A stretch of 50,396 nucleotides of DNA from Nonomuraea longispora (GTDB lineage: Bacteria; Actinomycetota; Actinomycetes; Streptosporangiales; Streptosporangiaceae): positions 1-50,396 of the forward strand of contig NZ_SMJZ01000039.1 of NCBI RefSeq assembly GCF_004348345.1, given 5' to 3'. Below are positions 17,172-25,413 of this stretch, one piece after another. A program made the position numbers and the translations under genes. The notes under the pieces are model-generated. The model did no database searches and was not told the origin of the DNA. It saw only the letters and a program-made list of their open reading frames with translations. Positions within the stretch are counted from its first letter, which is position 1, and the number at the start of each line of letters is the position of its first letter.

Positions 17172-18193
17172 CGGTTGACCAGAGGGCCGGAGCCGGTGGA
17201 GCCGCGGACGACGAGCTCCGGCTGGAAGATCAGCTCGACGTGTCTGGGGGCGGCGCCGTTGACCTCTTCGAGCAGCGTCTGCACGGCCGCCGAGGCCATG
17301 GCGCCGATCGGTTTGCGTACGGTGGTCAGCGGCGGGTCGGTGAACGCGATCAGCGGTGAGTCGTCGAAACCCACCACGGACACTTCCGCCGGAACCGACA
17401 GGCCCTTCTGCCGGCAGGCGCGGATCGCGCCCAGCGCCATCAGGTCGCTCGCGCACACGATGCCGGTGCAGCCGCGGGCCAGCAGTTGCGTGGCGGCCGC
17501 CTGCCCGCCCTCGACGGAGAACAGCGAGTGGGCGATCAGGTCGTCGACGTCGGAGGTGGCGAGCAGTTGCGCCATGGCCTGCTTGTAACCCTCGATCTTC
17601 CTGATCACGGGGACGAACCGGTGGGGCCCCAGCGCGATGCCGATGCGCTCGTGGCCCAGGTCGACGAGGTGCTGCACGGCCAGCCGGGCGGCCAGGCGGT
17701 CGTCGGGCGAGATGAAGGGGGCGTCGATGTGCTCGCTGTAGCCGTCGACCAGCACGATCGGCAGCCCGCGGTCGGTGAGGCGGGTGTAGCGGTCCATCCG
17801 CGCGGTGGTGTCGGCGTGCAGCCCCGACACGAACACGATGCCGCTGACTCCCCGGTCCACCAGCAGCTCGGTGAACTCGTCCTCAGGGGCTCCGCCCGGC
17901 AACTGCGTGCACAACACCGGCGTGTAGCCGTGCTGGGTCAGCGCCTTCTCGATGGCCTGGGCGAAGGCAGGGAAGATCGGGTTGTCCAGCTCGGGCGTCA
18001 CCAGGCCGATCAATCCGTTGCTCCGCTGCCGCAGCCGGGGCGGGCGCTCGTAGCCCATGAGGTCGAGCGCCGTCATGACCGCCTGGCGGGTGGCGGCCGA
18101 GACGCCGGGTTTGCCGTTGAGCACCCGGCTGACCGTGGCCTCACTCACCCCGGCCTGGGCGGCGATGTCGGCTAGGCGAGCGTGACCGTTCAT
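17168..18193 (-). CDS. LacI-family transcriptional regulator
   Basis: 341 residues. The N-terminal LacI helix-turn-helix and hinge are clear (RLADIAAQAGVSEATVSRVLNGKPGVSAATRQAV), followed by a periplasmic-binding-protein-like ligand domain with GLVTPELDNPIFPAF, a CASDLMALGAI segment and VSVVGFDDSPL. ATG 18193 overlaps the stop of the GH13 gene (ATGA), so it is translated with it. The likely role is control of alpha-glucoside use, with a site near the GH13 promoter and possibly also at the second GH13 gene. This matches the common actinomycete arrangement of MalR/AglR-type repressors beside glucosidase genes. Confidence 0.94.
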   Translation of the reverse strand: MNGHARLADIAAQAGVSEATVSRVLNGKPGVSAATRQAVMTALDLMGYERPPRLRQRSNGLIGLVTPELDNPIFPAFAQAIEKALTQHGYTPVLCTQLPGGAPEDEFTELLVDRGVSGIVFVSGLHADTTARMDRYTRLTDRGLPIVLVDGYSEHIDAPFISPDDRLAARLAVQHLVDLGHERIGIALGPHRFVPVIRKIEGYKQAMAQLLATSDVDDLIAHSLFSVEGGQAAATQLLARGCTGIVCASDLMALGAIRACRQKGLSVPAEVSVVGFDDSPLIAFTDPPLTTVRKPIGAMASAAVQTLLEEVNGAAPRHVELIFQPELVVRGSTGSGPLVNR

Positions 18194-19659
18194 GCCTGAC
18201 ACTTTACTTTCCACCACGCCGCTGAATCGGGTGCGCCGGGGACGTCGGACGCCAGCAGCAGCTCGCCGTCGACCTCGAAGTCCACCGGGTCGGAGGTGAG
18301 GTTGACCGTGCAGGCGAACGCGCCCCTGGAGAAGACGAGCGTGCCCTCGGGCGAGTCGCGCCAGGCCAGCTCCCCGCCGAGGCCGCGCCGCAGCCGCAGC
18401 GCCGCACGATACAGCTCCAGCGTCGAGCCGGCCACGCCCTGCTGGGCCTCCACGCTCAGGTCCGCCCACTCCTCGGGGATGGGCAGCCACGGGCGGGTCC
18501 AGCCGTACGCGCGCGTCCACGGCATCGGGACGCGGCAGCCGTCGCGCCCGCTGCCGGGGTCGCGCAGCCGCTGCGGGTCCTGGCACAGCTCCTCCGGCAG
18601 GTCGAGCACCTCGGGCAGGCCCAGTTCCTCGCCCTGGTAGACGTAGGCCGAGCCGGGCAGCGCGAGCGTGAGCAGCGCGGCGGCGCGGGCCCTGGCCAGG
18701 CTGCCGTAGCGGGTGACGTGCCGTTTGACGTCGTGGTTCGACAACACCCAGGTGGTGGGGGCGCCGACGGAGCCTGCCGTGGCGAGGGAGGCGTCGATCA
18801 CCGCGCGCAGTTCGGCGGCGTCCCAGGGGGCGAACAGGTAGTGGAAGTTGAACGCCTGGTGCAGCTCGTCCGGGCGCACGTAACGGGCCAGCCGCTCGGG
18901 TGTGGGGGCCCACGCCTCGGCCACGCCGATCCGCTCGCCGGGGTAGGAGTCGAGCACGCGCCGCCATGAGCGGTGGATCTCGTGGACGCCGTCGTTGTCG
19001 AAGAAGGGCACCGGCTCCCTGCCGACCAACGTGGCCTGGCCGCCGCGGCCGATGTCGGGCAGGCCCTCCGGTTTCACCATGCCGTGCGCCACGTCAACCC
19101 GGAAGCCGTCGACGCCGAGGTCGAGCCAGAACCGCAATATCGACTCGAACTCCCCGCGCACCTCGTCGTTGTCCCAGTTGAGATCGGGCTGGGAGGGGTC
19201 GAACAGGTGGAGGTACCACTGCCCGTCCTCGACCTGGGTCCACGCGGGGCCGCCGAAGATCGACTCCCAGTCGTTCGGCCGGTCGCGGAAGATGTAACGG
19301 TCACGGCCCTCGCCGCGCAACGCCTGCCGGAACCAGGGGTGGGCCGCGGAGGTGTGGTTGGGGACGATGTCGACGATCATCCGCAGTCCGAGAGCGTGGA
19401 CCTCGTCGATGAGCGCTTTCGCGTCCGCGAGCGTTCCGAACAGGGGGTCGACGTCGCGGTAGTCGGCCACGTCATAGCCGAAGTCGGCCATGGGCGAGGT
19501 GTAGAACGGCGTCAGCCACAGGGCGTCGACGCCGAGGCGGGTCAGATACGGCAGGCGATCGCGAACGCCGATCAGGTCGCCGACTCCGTCACCGTTGCCA
19601 TCGGCGAAGCTGCGTACGTAAACCTGGTAGATCACGGCGTCACGCCACCATGCGGTCAT
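18190..19659 (-). CDS. GH13 alpha-glucosidase / oligo-1,6-glucosidase-like enzyme (copy 1)
   Basis: 489 residues, no signal peptide, so it acts on imported oligosaccharides. GH13 motifs: DIVPNHTS (region I), GFRVDVAHG with the nucleophile Asp (II), VAEAW with the acid/base Glu (III) and LSNHD with the transition-state Asp (IV). The tripeptide order resembles GH13 alpha-glucosidases of subfamily 30/31 type. GGGGGAG precedes the ATG closely. First gene of the five-gene run that continues through LacI, PfkB, aldolase and GntR, and divergent from the MsiK-like ATPase gene. A close paralogue sits at 33540-35033 on the other strand. Confidence 0.94.
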   Translation of the reverse strand: MTAWWRDAVIYQVYVRSFADGNGDGVGDLIGVRDRLPYLTRLGVDALWLTPFYTSPMADFGYDVADYRDVDPLFGTLADAKALIDEVHALGLRMIVDIVPNHTSAAHPWFRQALRGEGRDRYIFRDRPNDWESIFGGPAWTQVEDGQWYLHLFDPSQPDLNWDNDEVRGEFESILRFWLDLGVDGFRVDVAHGMVKPEGLPDIGRGGQATLVGREPVPFFDNDGVHEIHRSWRRVLDSYPGERIGVAEAWAPTPERLARYVRPDELHQAFNFHYLFAPWDAAELRAVIDASLATAGSVGAPTTWVLSNHDVKRHVTRYGSLARARAAALLTLALPGSAYVYQGEELGLPEVLDLPEELCQDPQRLRDPGSGRDGCRVPMPWTRAYGWTRPWLPIPEEWADLSVEAQQGVAGSTLELYRAALRLRRGLGGELAWRDSPEGTLVFSRGAFACTVNLTSDPVDFEVDGELLLASDVPGAPDSAAWWKVKCQA

Positions 19660-19692
19660 AGTCTCCCCCGGTACGTTTCGACCATGAAAGCT

Positions 19693-19713
19693 CTTTCCGC
19701 AAGTTTACGCAAG
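19693..19713. promoter_or_regulatory. Tandem TTTCCGCAAG/TTTACGCAAG, candidate LacI-type operator
   Basis: Two ten-base direct repeats with one mismatch (19694-19703, 19704-19713) lie 34-54 bases upstream of the GH13 start on the minus strand. The 13-mer CTTTCCGCAAGTT (19693-19705) recurs exactly at 33448-33460 in front of the second GH13 gene. CTTGC-type repeats are known near streptomycete amylase and maltose genes, so a MalR-like site is plausible. Confidence 0.6.
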
Positions 19714-19794
19714 CCCTTCCACACCCCTAACAATCGGAAATCAACGCCTAGGGATGCCCATAACCCCCGACCGAAACGCAATCGAACGAGATTC

Positions 19795-19821
19795 TTTACA
19801 TCAAGGGTGGACATGTACCGT
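19795..19821 (+). promoter_or_regulatory. Possible promoter for the small ORF and ABC ATPase
   Basis: TTTACA (19795-19800), 15 bases, TACCGT (19816-19821). The expected transcription start falls within a few bases of ATG 19831, so the small ORF may be translated from an almost leaderless message. The spacer is short for a standard promoter. Confidence 0.3.
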
Positions 19822-19830
19822 TAGGGCGCG

Positions 19831-19893
19831 ATGTACTACCTCATCAATCAGCCCCCGTCACAGGTGACACGCGCGCAAGGTGTGGGCCCATGA
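19831..19893 (+). CDS. 20-codon ORF translationally coupled to the ABC ATPase
   Basis: An open frame encoding a 20-residue peptide beginning MYYLINQPPSQ ends in TGA that overlaps the next ATG as ATGA (19890-19893). The ATPase gene has no strong ribosome binding site of its own, whereas a terminating ribosome on this ORF would stop exactly on its start. It may be a leader peptide that sets ATPase expression. No homology is recognised; it could be chance, though A/T-rich codons such as ATG TAC TAC at the start are not typical of random local sequence. Confidence 0.4.
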   Translation: MYYLINQPPSQVTRAQGVGP

Positions 19894-21170
19894 GCTCGGT
19901 CGTTCTCGATAAAGTGACCAAGGTGTATCCGGGCGATTACCTCGCGGTCGACCGCCTCAGCCTGCGGGCGCAAGCCGGCGAGTTCCTCGTCCTGCTCGGC
20001 CCCTCCGGATGCGGGAAGTCCACCCTGCTCCGGATGATCGCCGGCCTGGAGGAGATCACCGAAGGTGAGCTCTGGCTCGACGGTCAGATGGCCAACCACC
20101 TCGCCCCGCGCGACCGTGACGTCGCCATGGTGTTCCAGAGCGGGGCGTTATACCCGCACAGGACCGTACGCGGCAATATCGCCTTCCCTCTGGAGATCGC
20201 CAAGTCCGACCCGGCGATGGTGCGCGAGCGCGTCACCGAGTTGTCCAAGGCGCTGCACATCGACGAGACGCTCGAACGCCGCCCCGGCACGCTCTCCGGC
20301 GGCCAGCGACAGCGCGTCGCGATGGGCAGGGCGATCGTCCGGCAACCCAAGTTGTTCCTCATGGACGAGCCCCTGTCGAACCTCGACGCCGGCATGCGCA
20401 CCGAGCTGCGCATGGAGATCTCGGCCCTGGTCAGATCGCTCGGCGTCACCACGATCTACGTGACCCACGACCAGGTGGAGGCGCTGACCCTGGCCGACAG
20501 GATCGCCATCCTGAACCGTGGCGTTCTCCAGGACGTCGGCACCCCGGCCCAGATTTACAACGATCCAGCCACGGCCTTCGTGGCCGCCTTCCTCAACTCC
20601 CAGCAGCTGAACCTTCTGGCGGCCAACGTCAGGACGCCGCAGAACCAGTACGTCATGCTCGACTTCGGTCCCCACCGGCTGACGATGCCGTGGAGCGATC
20701 CCAGGGCGTACGCGATCTCCCAGCACACCGGCGGGCAGGTGCTGGTCGGCCTGCGGCCCGACGGGCTGGCGCCGGTGCCGGAGAGCTACGACGGGCCCTC
20801 GTTCTACGGGCGGGTACGGGCGCTGGAATATCACGGGCACGAGTGGCTGGCGTACCTGGAGTCGGGGATGTCGTTCGCCCCGGTGCCAGAGCCGCCGGAC
20901 CCGGCCCGCCGCGTCAACGGCTCGAAGAACGGGTCGGGCCGGCTGACGGGGCTGGTGAAACGGCTGTTCTCGCAGCCGGAGCAGCACCAGGAGCAGGAAC
21001 GGGTGGGCCAGCACCCCAACAGCGGCATCCACCGCCGTTCCGACCTCATCGTGCGGCTGGGCAACCACCCTGTCTGGCGTGCCGGCGACCCCGCCAAGGT
21101 GGGCGTGGACCTCAGCCGCGTCATGATCTTCACGCTGGACGGCGCCCGCATCGACCCCCCGCGCCGCTAG
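19890..21170 (+). CDS. MsiK/UgpC-like ABC transporter ATP-binding protein
   Basis: 426 residues. Walker A GPSGCGKST, Q-loop VFQSGALYPHRTV, signature LSGGQRQRV, Walker B LFLMDEPLSNLD and H-loop THD are all intact. The C-terminal half is a TOBE-type regulatory domain, interrupted by an insert rich in Ser, Gln, Glu and His (about residues 335-385). In actinomycetes one MsiK-type ATPase often energises several sugar-binding-protein-dependent importers whose operons lack their own ATPase. None of the partner permease or binding-protein genes is in the window, which fits such a shared role. The neighbouring GH13-LacI operon suggests maltose or alpha-glucoside uptake. Confidence 0.92.
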   Translation: MSSVVLDKVTKVYPGDYLAVDRLSLRAQAGEFLVLLGPSGCGKSTLLRMIAGLEEITEGELWLDGQMANHLAPRDRDVAMVFQSGALYPHRTVRGNIAFPLEIAKSDPAMVRERVTELSKALHIDETLERRPGTLSGGQRQRVAMGRAIVRQPKLFLMDEPLSNLDAGMRTELRMEISALVRSLGVTTIYVTHDQVEALTLADRIAILNRGVLQDVGTPAQIYNDPATAFVAAFLNSQQLNLLAANVRTPQNQYVMLDFGPHRLTMPWSDPRAYAISQHTGGQVLVGLRPDGLAPVPESYDGPSFYGRVRALEYHGHEWLAYLESGMSFAPVPEPPDPARRVNGSKNGSGRLTGLVKRLFSQPEQHQEQERVGQHPNSGIHRRSDLIVRLGNHPVWRAGDPAKVGVDLSRVMIFTLDGARIDPPRR

Positions 21171-21195
21171 CCTGCCCCCGCCGGGACATCTGACC

Positions 21196-22401
21196 TCAGG
21201 AAGCAGGGGTCCAGCGAGGGCCGTCGGTGGTGTCCTCCACGACCACCCCGCCTTCGAGCAGCGCCGTACGCAGGGTGTCGGCGAGCTCGTAGCGGCCCTC
21301 GTCGCGCAGCCGGGCGCGTAGCGCGAGCAGCGGCTCCACCAGGGCGTTCAGGCCCAGGGCGCGCAGGCGAGCGGTCGAGGCCGGTTCGCCGAGCCGGGCG
21401 ATGAGCAGCCGCATCAGCTCCCTGGCCTGCTCGACCCCGCCGGAGTCCTCCTCCGTGTCGGCGGCCCATTTGACGATCTCGGCCTCCAGATCGAGAACGG
21501 CCTGCGCGGCGGCCACCATGTCGGGCCCGGCGACGGCGGCGTTGAAGCGTTGTTCGCACGCGTGGGCGGTCTCCTCCAGCGTCGCCCCGGCGGGCACAGC
21601 GGCGGGCACAGCGGCGGGTCCGGGGCCGGGCGGCGTCGGGACGGTGACGCCGGCGCCGCCCTCAACCAGGCGCCGGAGCTCGCCGAGGTCGGTACGGGTG
21701 CCGGCGGGCAGGGTGATGGACGAGCCCGGCCGCCGGACGGTCAGGCCGCCCCTGCCGGCCACGTGCGCGGACTCGTTCGCGAGGTCGATGACGAGCGCCG
21801 TGTGCTCGTCGAGGCCGAGCACCGCGGTGCCGGACGGCAGTTCGCGTTCCATGCGGGAGAGCCGGCGCTCGCCGAGGTAGCAGTAGCGGGTGTCGTGGGT
21901 GCCTCCTTCGGCGTTGTCGAAGTGGGGGATCACCACGGCCCGCAGTCCGAGCGGCTCCAGCAGGTCGAGTCCTGCGCGCCAGTGGGGGTCGGCGCCCGCT
22001 TTGTAGATCTCGTAGACCGGCACGGTGGCCAGGCCCGCCGTGCAGGCCGCCGCCGAGGCGAGCACGGTCACCCCCCGGCGGGCGCGCAGCCGGGCCCGCA
22101 GGTCGCCGGCCACGCCCGAGGCGGCCCACCTGTCGAGTGCGTAGGTGGGGCTGCCGGGGCCGGAGAACACCCAGTCGGCGCCGGTGACGCCGGCCGCCAC
22201 CTCGATGTCCAGGCCGACGCTGCGGGCGAAGTAGCGGCAGGCGCGGGCGGAGATGTCGGCGCGGTTCTCCTGGAAGGCGTAGGGGGTGTCGAGCAGTACG
22301 GCCCGCGCCCCGGCGGGCAGCCTCCGCGCCGCGGCGCGGTGGACCTCGACCATGGTCGGGCTCGTCTCCCCCGACCCCATCAGCACCAGCGAACCGGGCA
22401 T
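21196..22401 (-). CDS. Peptidase S51-like protein fused to a CysRS-like C-terminal domain
   Basis: 401 residues in two parts. Residues 1 to about 205 resemble the peptidase S51/cyanophycinase class I glutamine-amidotransferase-like fold (LVLMGSGETSPTM, AVLLDTPYAFQENR, VFSGPGSPTYAL, TVLASAAACTAG with a candidate nucleophile Ser). A Pro/Ala/Val linker containing a 12-base tandem DNA repeat (about 21590-21615) leads to residues about 285-401. These match the C-terminal helical domain of cysteinyl-tRNA synthetase: FNAAVAGPDMVAAAQAVLDL, then LRDEGRYELADTLRTALLEG followed by VVVEDTTDGPRW. The substrate is unknown. Its end converges on the ABC ATPase gene with 25 bases between. Confidence 0.8.
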   Translation of the reverse strand: MPGSLVLMGSGETSPTMVEVHRAAARRLPAGARAVLLDTPYAFQENRADISARACRYFARSVGLDIEVAAGVTGADWVFSGPGSPTYALDRWAASGVAGDLRARLRARRGVTVLASAAACTAGLATVPVYEIYKAGADPHWRAGLDLLEPLGLRAVVIPHFDNAEGGTHDTRYCYLGERRLSRMERELPSGTAVLGLDEHTALVIDLANESAHVAGRGGLTVRRPGSSITLPAGTRTDLGELRRLVEGGAGVTVPTPPGPGPAAVPAAVPAGATLEETAHACEQRFNAAVAGPDMVAAAQAVLDLEAEIVKWAADTEEDSGGVEQARELMRLLIARLGEPASTARLRALGLNALVEPLLALRARLRDEGRYELADTLRTALLEGGVVVEDTTDGPRWTPAS

Positions 22402-22495
22402 GCCTGTCGGCCTCTCTCTCGCACCTCATCGACTACAGCCGGGCCGGCCGGCTGTTCAAGAGCGGAGCGCGAATGCGCATGGGACGTACCTGCAT

Positions 22496-22975
22496 GTGAA
22501 TGGCAGTAAGTTGGTGGCGGTGACGGGAAGACACGTGGTCTCGGTGGAGACGCTGATGCTCAGGGCAGGCTCCGGCAATCGCTGGTCCTACCGGCATGCA
22601 CGTACCCATCCGGAGCGCGGCGAAAGCCCCGACGAGGCCGCCCGGCGGCTCAGCGGGGTCGCCGCCGCGGATCCGGCCACCGTCGTGCACTCCACGAGCT
22701 GGCGCTACGAAACGGGCGGCGAGATCGTCCTGACCTACGCGGTGTGCCCCGATCCGGAGCCGTGGCTGCCCGCGGTCGAGGTGCCCGTGCTGGAGATCGC
22801 GCGCGGCCTGGCGCCCGCGACACCGTCACCCGACCGGGTCGCCCTGGCCAACGTGGTCGCGCACGCCGTCAGGCACCTCGGCTTCCTGCTCGCCGAGGAC
22901 GCCGTCGTCGCGCGGGCGCTCCGGCTGCGCCCGGACATCGCCCGGGCTCTCGAGCCGGTGGCCGCTCCTGCCTGA
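22496..22975 (+). CDS. Conserved hypothetical actinobacterial protein
   Basis: 159 residues from GTG 22496, or shorter from GTG 22514 or 22520; none has a good ribosome binding site. The body reads HVVSVETLMLRAGSGNRWSYRHARTHPERGESPDEAARRL, then VVHSTSWRYETGGEIVLTYAVCPDPEPW, which resembles small uncharacterised actinomycete proteins, and ends in a helical segment. No catalytic motif or membrane segment is seen. Its last 150 bases overlap, antisense, the end of the acyltransferase gene. Codon pattern and protein composition look coding, and this frame fits better than the antisense tail. Confidence 0.7.
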   Translation: MNGSKLVAVTGRHVVSVETLMLRAGSGNRWSYRHARTHPERGESPDEAARRLSGVAAADPATVVHSTSWRYETGGEIVLTYAVCPDPEPWLPAVEVPVLEIARGLAPATPSPDRVALANVVAHAVRHLGFLLAEDAVVARALRLRPDIARALEPVAAPA

Positions 22976-24139
22976 CAGGCGCCGGCCGAGCTCCTGCATG
23001 GGCTTCTCGACGAAACGGTAGGTGAGCGCGCTGCCGGCCAGAATCAGGATCGTGACCAGCACGGTCATGCCGATCTGCACCGGCAGGTCCGCCTGGCGCA
23101 GGTCGCCCGTGACCGCCACGAAATATTTCAGCAGGGGATGGTGCACCAGGTAGAGCGAATAGCTGATCAGCCCGAGCCAGGTGAGCACCCTGGGCAGCCG
23201 CCGCCCGCGCAGCGCCATGCCGCCCGCGAACGTCAGGCCGGCCAGCGCGATCGTGGTCAGCCACACGTCGCCCTGCACCCACCACCAGCCACTGGTGACG
23301 GCCCACAGGGGCGCGATCACGACCAGCGCCGTGGTGACCGCGACCGGCCACAGCCGCCCGTCGCCGCGCTCCCAGCGGTGGATGGCCGTGCCGGCGAACA
23401 TCACCGCGACCACCGCCACGCCCAGCCACGGGACCCGGCTGCTCAGCACCAGCAGCAGCAGCGCCATCACCCCGAGCACGCAGGCGGCGGTGGTGCGGAA
23501 CCTGCCCGTGATGACGCACGCCAGCCCGGCCGCGAACACCGCGCACGACACGTACGCCGGCCAGACCCCCGCCACGAGCGCCCCCGACGTCACCAGCCCG
23601 ACCACGACGGCGCCGGCCGCGAACACCATCGCCAGCAGCCCGCTGTAGCCGTGGCCCCTGAGCAGGAAGAGCGCCGTGACCAGCAGGTAGAACACCATCT
23701 CGTACGACAGCGTCCACATCGTGTCGGCCATGCCTCCGACGCCGACGACGTCGAGCAGCATGGTCGCGTGTGCGGCCACGGCGCTCGCGTCGCGCGGGAC
23801 GGCCTCGCGCACCGGCACCCACCAGGAGAGGGCCAGCACCATCGCGATCACGGCTAGGTAGAGCGGGTAGAGGCGGAAGAACCGGCTGAACCAGAACGCG
23901 CGCACGTCGCCGTGGCGTTCGAGGGAGACGGGGATGATGTAGCCGCTGACCAGGAAGAACACCAGGATGCCGTAGACGCCGATGTTGAACCAGTAGGGCC
24001 GTAGCTGGGGGATGAACCAGGGCAGCATGTGTTCGGCCACCACCGCCAGCGCGCCGATGCCCCTCAGGGCGTCCAGCCAGGCGAGCCGGGCAGTGGGCAG
24101 CGGACGGGGGGACGCGGAGGCGAAGGTGGCTGCGGACAC
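22826..24139 (-). CDS. Acyltransferase-3 family integral membrane protein
   Basis: About 437 residues with around ten membrane segments. The N-terminal LAWLDALRGIGALAVVAEH carries the catalytic-type His of acyltransferase-3 (OafA/NodX) proteins, and the late YSLYLVHHPLLKYF motif is present. These enzymes acylate surface polysaccharides or secondary metabolites from the cytoplasmic face. The start is taken as GTG 24139 because TAGGTT lies seven bases upstream, as in a leaderless promoter; GTG 24145 would add two residues. The last 50 or so residues after QELGRRL are charged, lack family resemblance, and are encoded opposite the end of the hypothetical gene at 22496-22975. Confidence 0.9.
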   Translation of the reverse strand: MSAATFASASPRPLPTARLAWLDALRGIGALAVVAEHMLPWFIPQLRPYWFNIGVYGILVFFLVSGYIIPVSLERHGDVRAFWFSRFFRLYPLYLAVIAMVLALSWWVPVREAVPRDASAVAAHATMLLDVVGVGGMADTMWTLSYEMVFYLLVTALFLLRGHGYSGLLAMVFAAGAVVVGLVTSGALVAGVWPAYVSCAVFAAGLACVITGRFRTTAACVLGVMALLLLVLSSRVPWLGVAVVAVMFAGTAIHRWERGDGRLWPVAVTTALVVIAPLWAVTSGWWWVQGDVWLTTIALAGLTFAGGMALRGRRLPRVLTWLGLISYSLYLVHHPLLKYFVAVTGDLRQADLPVQIGMTVLVTILILAGSALTYRFVEKPMQELGRRLSGRSGHRLESPGDVRAQPERPRDDGVLGEQEAEVPDGVRDHVGQGDPVG

Positions 24140-24146
24140 CCGCACT

Positions 24147-24152
24147 AACCTA
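24147..24152 (-). promoter_or_regulatory. -10 element of a leaderless promoter for the acyltransferase gene
   Basis: Read on the minus strand TAGGTT, then seven bases, then GTG 24139. The spacing puts the transcription start on the start codon. Confidence 0.5.
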
Positions 24153-24224
24153 CCCGTAACGGGCCGGGTGATGCGGCCCGCACGGCGTTCGCACTCCGCG
24201 GAACCCCTGGAAAAGCGGCCCGTG

Positions 24225-25388
24225 TCACCAGCCGAGGCGGCCCTTGCCCGAGACGAGCGCGCGGGCGATCACCATGCGCTGGATGTCGTTGGTGCCCTCC
24301 CCGATGGCCATGAGCGGCGCGTCCCGGTAGAGCCGTTCGACGACGTACTCCTGCGAGTAGCCGTACCCGCCGTGGACGCGCATCGACTCCAGCGACGCCT
24401 TCAGCGCCACCTCCGAGGCGAAGTACTTCGCCATGCCCGCCTCCATGTCGACCCGCTCTCCCCTGTCGGCCCGCGCGGCCGCCCAGTAGGTGAGCAGGCG
24501 GGCGGCCTGGATCTCGGTGGCCATGTCGGCGAGCTTGAGCTGGATGGCCTGGAAGCCGGCGATCGGCTGCCCGAAGGCCGTGCGTTCGCGGGCGTAGCCG
24601 AGCGCCGCGTCGTAGGCGGCCTGGGCGACGCCGACGGCGCGGGCCGCGATGTTGACGCGGCCGATCTCCAGCCCGCCGAGCACCTGCTGCATCCCGCGCC
24701 CTTCGACGCCTCCGAGCAGGCAGGACACCGGCACGCGCACCGCGTCGAGCACGACCTCGCACGTCTCGGTGCCCTTGTAGCCGAGCTTGGGCAGATCACG
24801 GCTGACGCTGAAGCCCGGCGTGGACGGGTCGACGAGCAGCACCGACATGCCCCTGTGCGCCGGCTCCTCGACCGAGGTCTTGACGAGCACGGGCAGCGGG
24901 TCGGCGTGGCGGGCGTTGGTGATCCACGTCTTGGTGCCGGTCACGACGTAGTGGTCGCCGTCGCGTACGGCGCGGGTCCCGATGCCCTGCAGGTCGGTGC
25001 CCGCGGCCGGTTCGGTGAGCGCGATCGCGGTACGGCGCACGCCGCCGGCCAGGTCGGGCAGATGGCGCTCCTTCTGCTCCTCGGTGCCGTGGCGGGCGAT
25101 CATCCAGCAGGCCAGCGAGTGGGAGCCGATGGTGCCGGCCACGCCCATCCAGCCGCGTGCGATCTCCTCGAAGACGAGGGCGAACGACACCATGTCGGCG
25201 CCCATCCCGCCGTACTCCTCGGGCACGCTGAGGCCGAACAGCCCCATCTGCTTCATCTTGCCGATGATCTCGGCCGGGTATCTGCCGGAGCGCTCCCACT
25301 CGGTGGCCACCGGCAGGATCTCCTTGTCCACGAACGCCCGCAGGGTCTCGCGGAACGCCTTCTGCTCGTCCGTCAGCTCGAAGTCCAT
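24225..25388 (-). CDS. Acyl-CoA dehydrogenase
   Basis: 387 residues. FAD-dependent oxidation of an acyl-CoA to the trans-2-enoyl-CoA. Visible motifs: MDFELTDEQKAFRETLRAFV at the start, LTEPAAGTDL and WITNA for flavin and substrate, RTAFGQPIAGFQAIQ, and the catalytic Glu in RDAPLMAIGEGTNDIQR. ATG 25388 begins the canonical N terminus; the frame runs a further 27 codons upstream into the MaoC gene, which is unlikely. It follows the MaoC gene by 25 bases and is presumably co-transcribed. Together they would oxidise and hydrate one acyl-CoA, probably short or branched; the chain length is not deducible. Confidence 0.95.
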   Translation of the reverse strand: MDFELTDEQKAFRETLRAFVDKEILPVATEWERSGRYPAEIIGKMKQMGLFGLSVPEEYGGMGADMVSFALVFEEIARGWMGVAGTIGSHSLACWMIARHGTEEQKERHLPDLAGGVRRTAIALTEPAAGTDLQGIGTRAVRDGDHYVVTGTKTWITNARHADPLPVLVKTSVEEPAHRGMSVLLVDPSTPGFSVSRDLPKLGYKGTETCEVVLDAVRVPVSCLLGGVEGRGMQQVLGGLEIGRVNIAARAVGVAQAAYDAALGYARERTAFGQPIAGFQAIQLKLADMATEIQAARLLTYWAAARADRGERVDMEAGMAKYFASEVALKASLESMRVHGGYGYSQEYVVERLYRDAPLMAIGEGTNDIQRMVIARALVSGKGRLGW

Positions 25389-25413
25389 GGCTTCCGATCC
25401 GTCGAAGGGGTCA

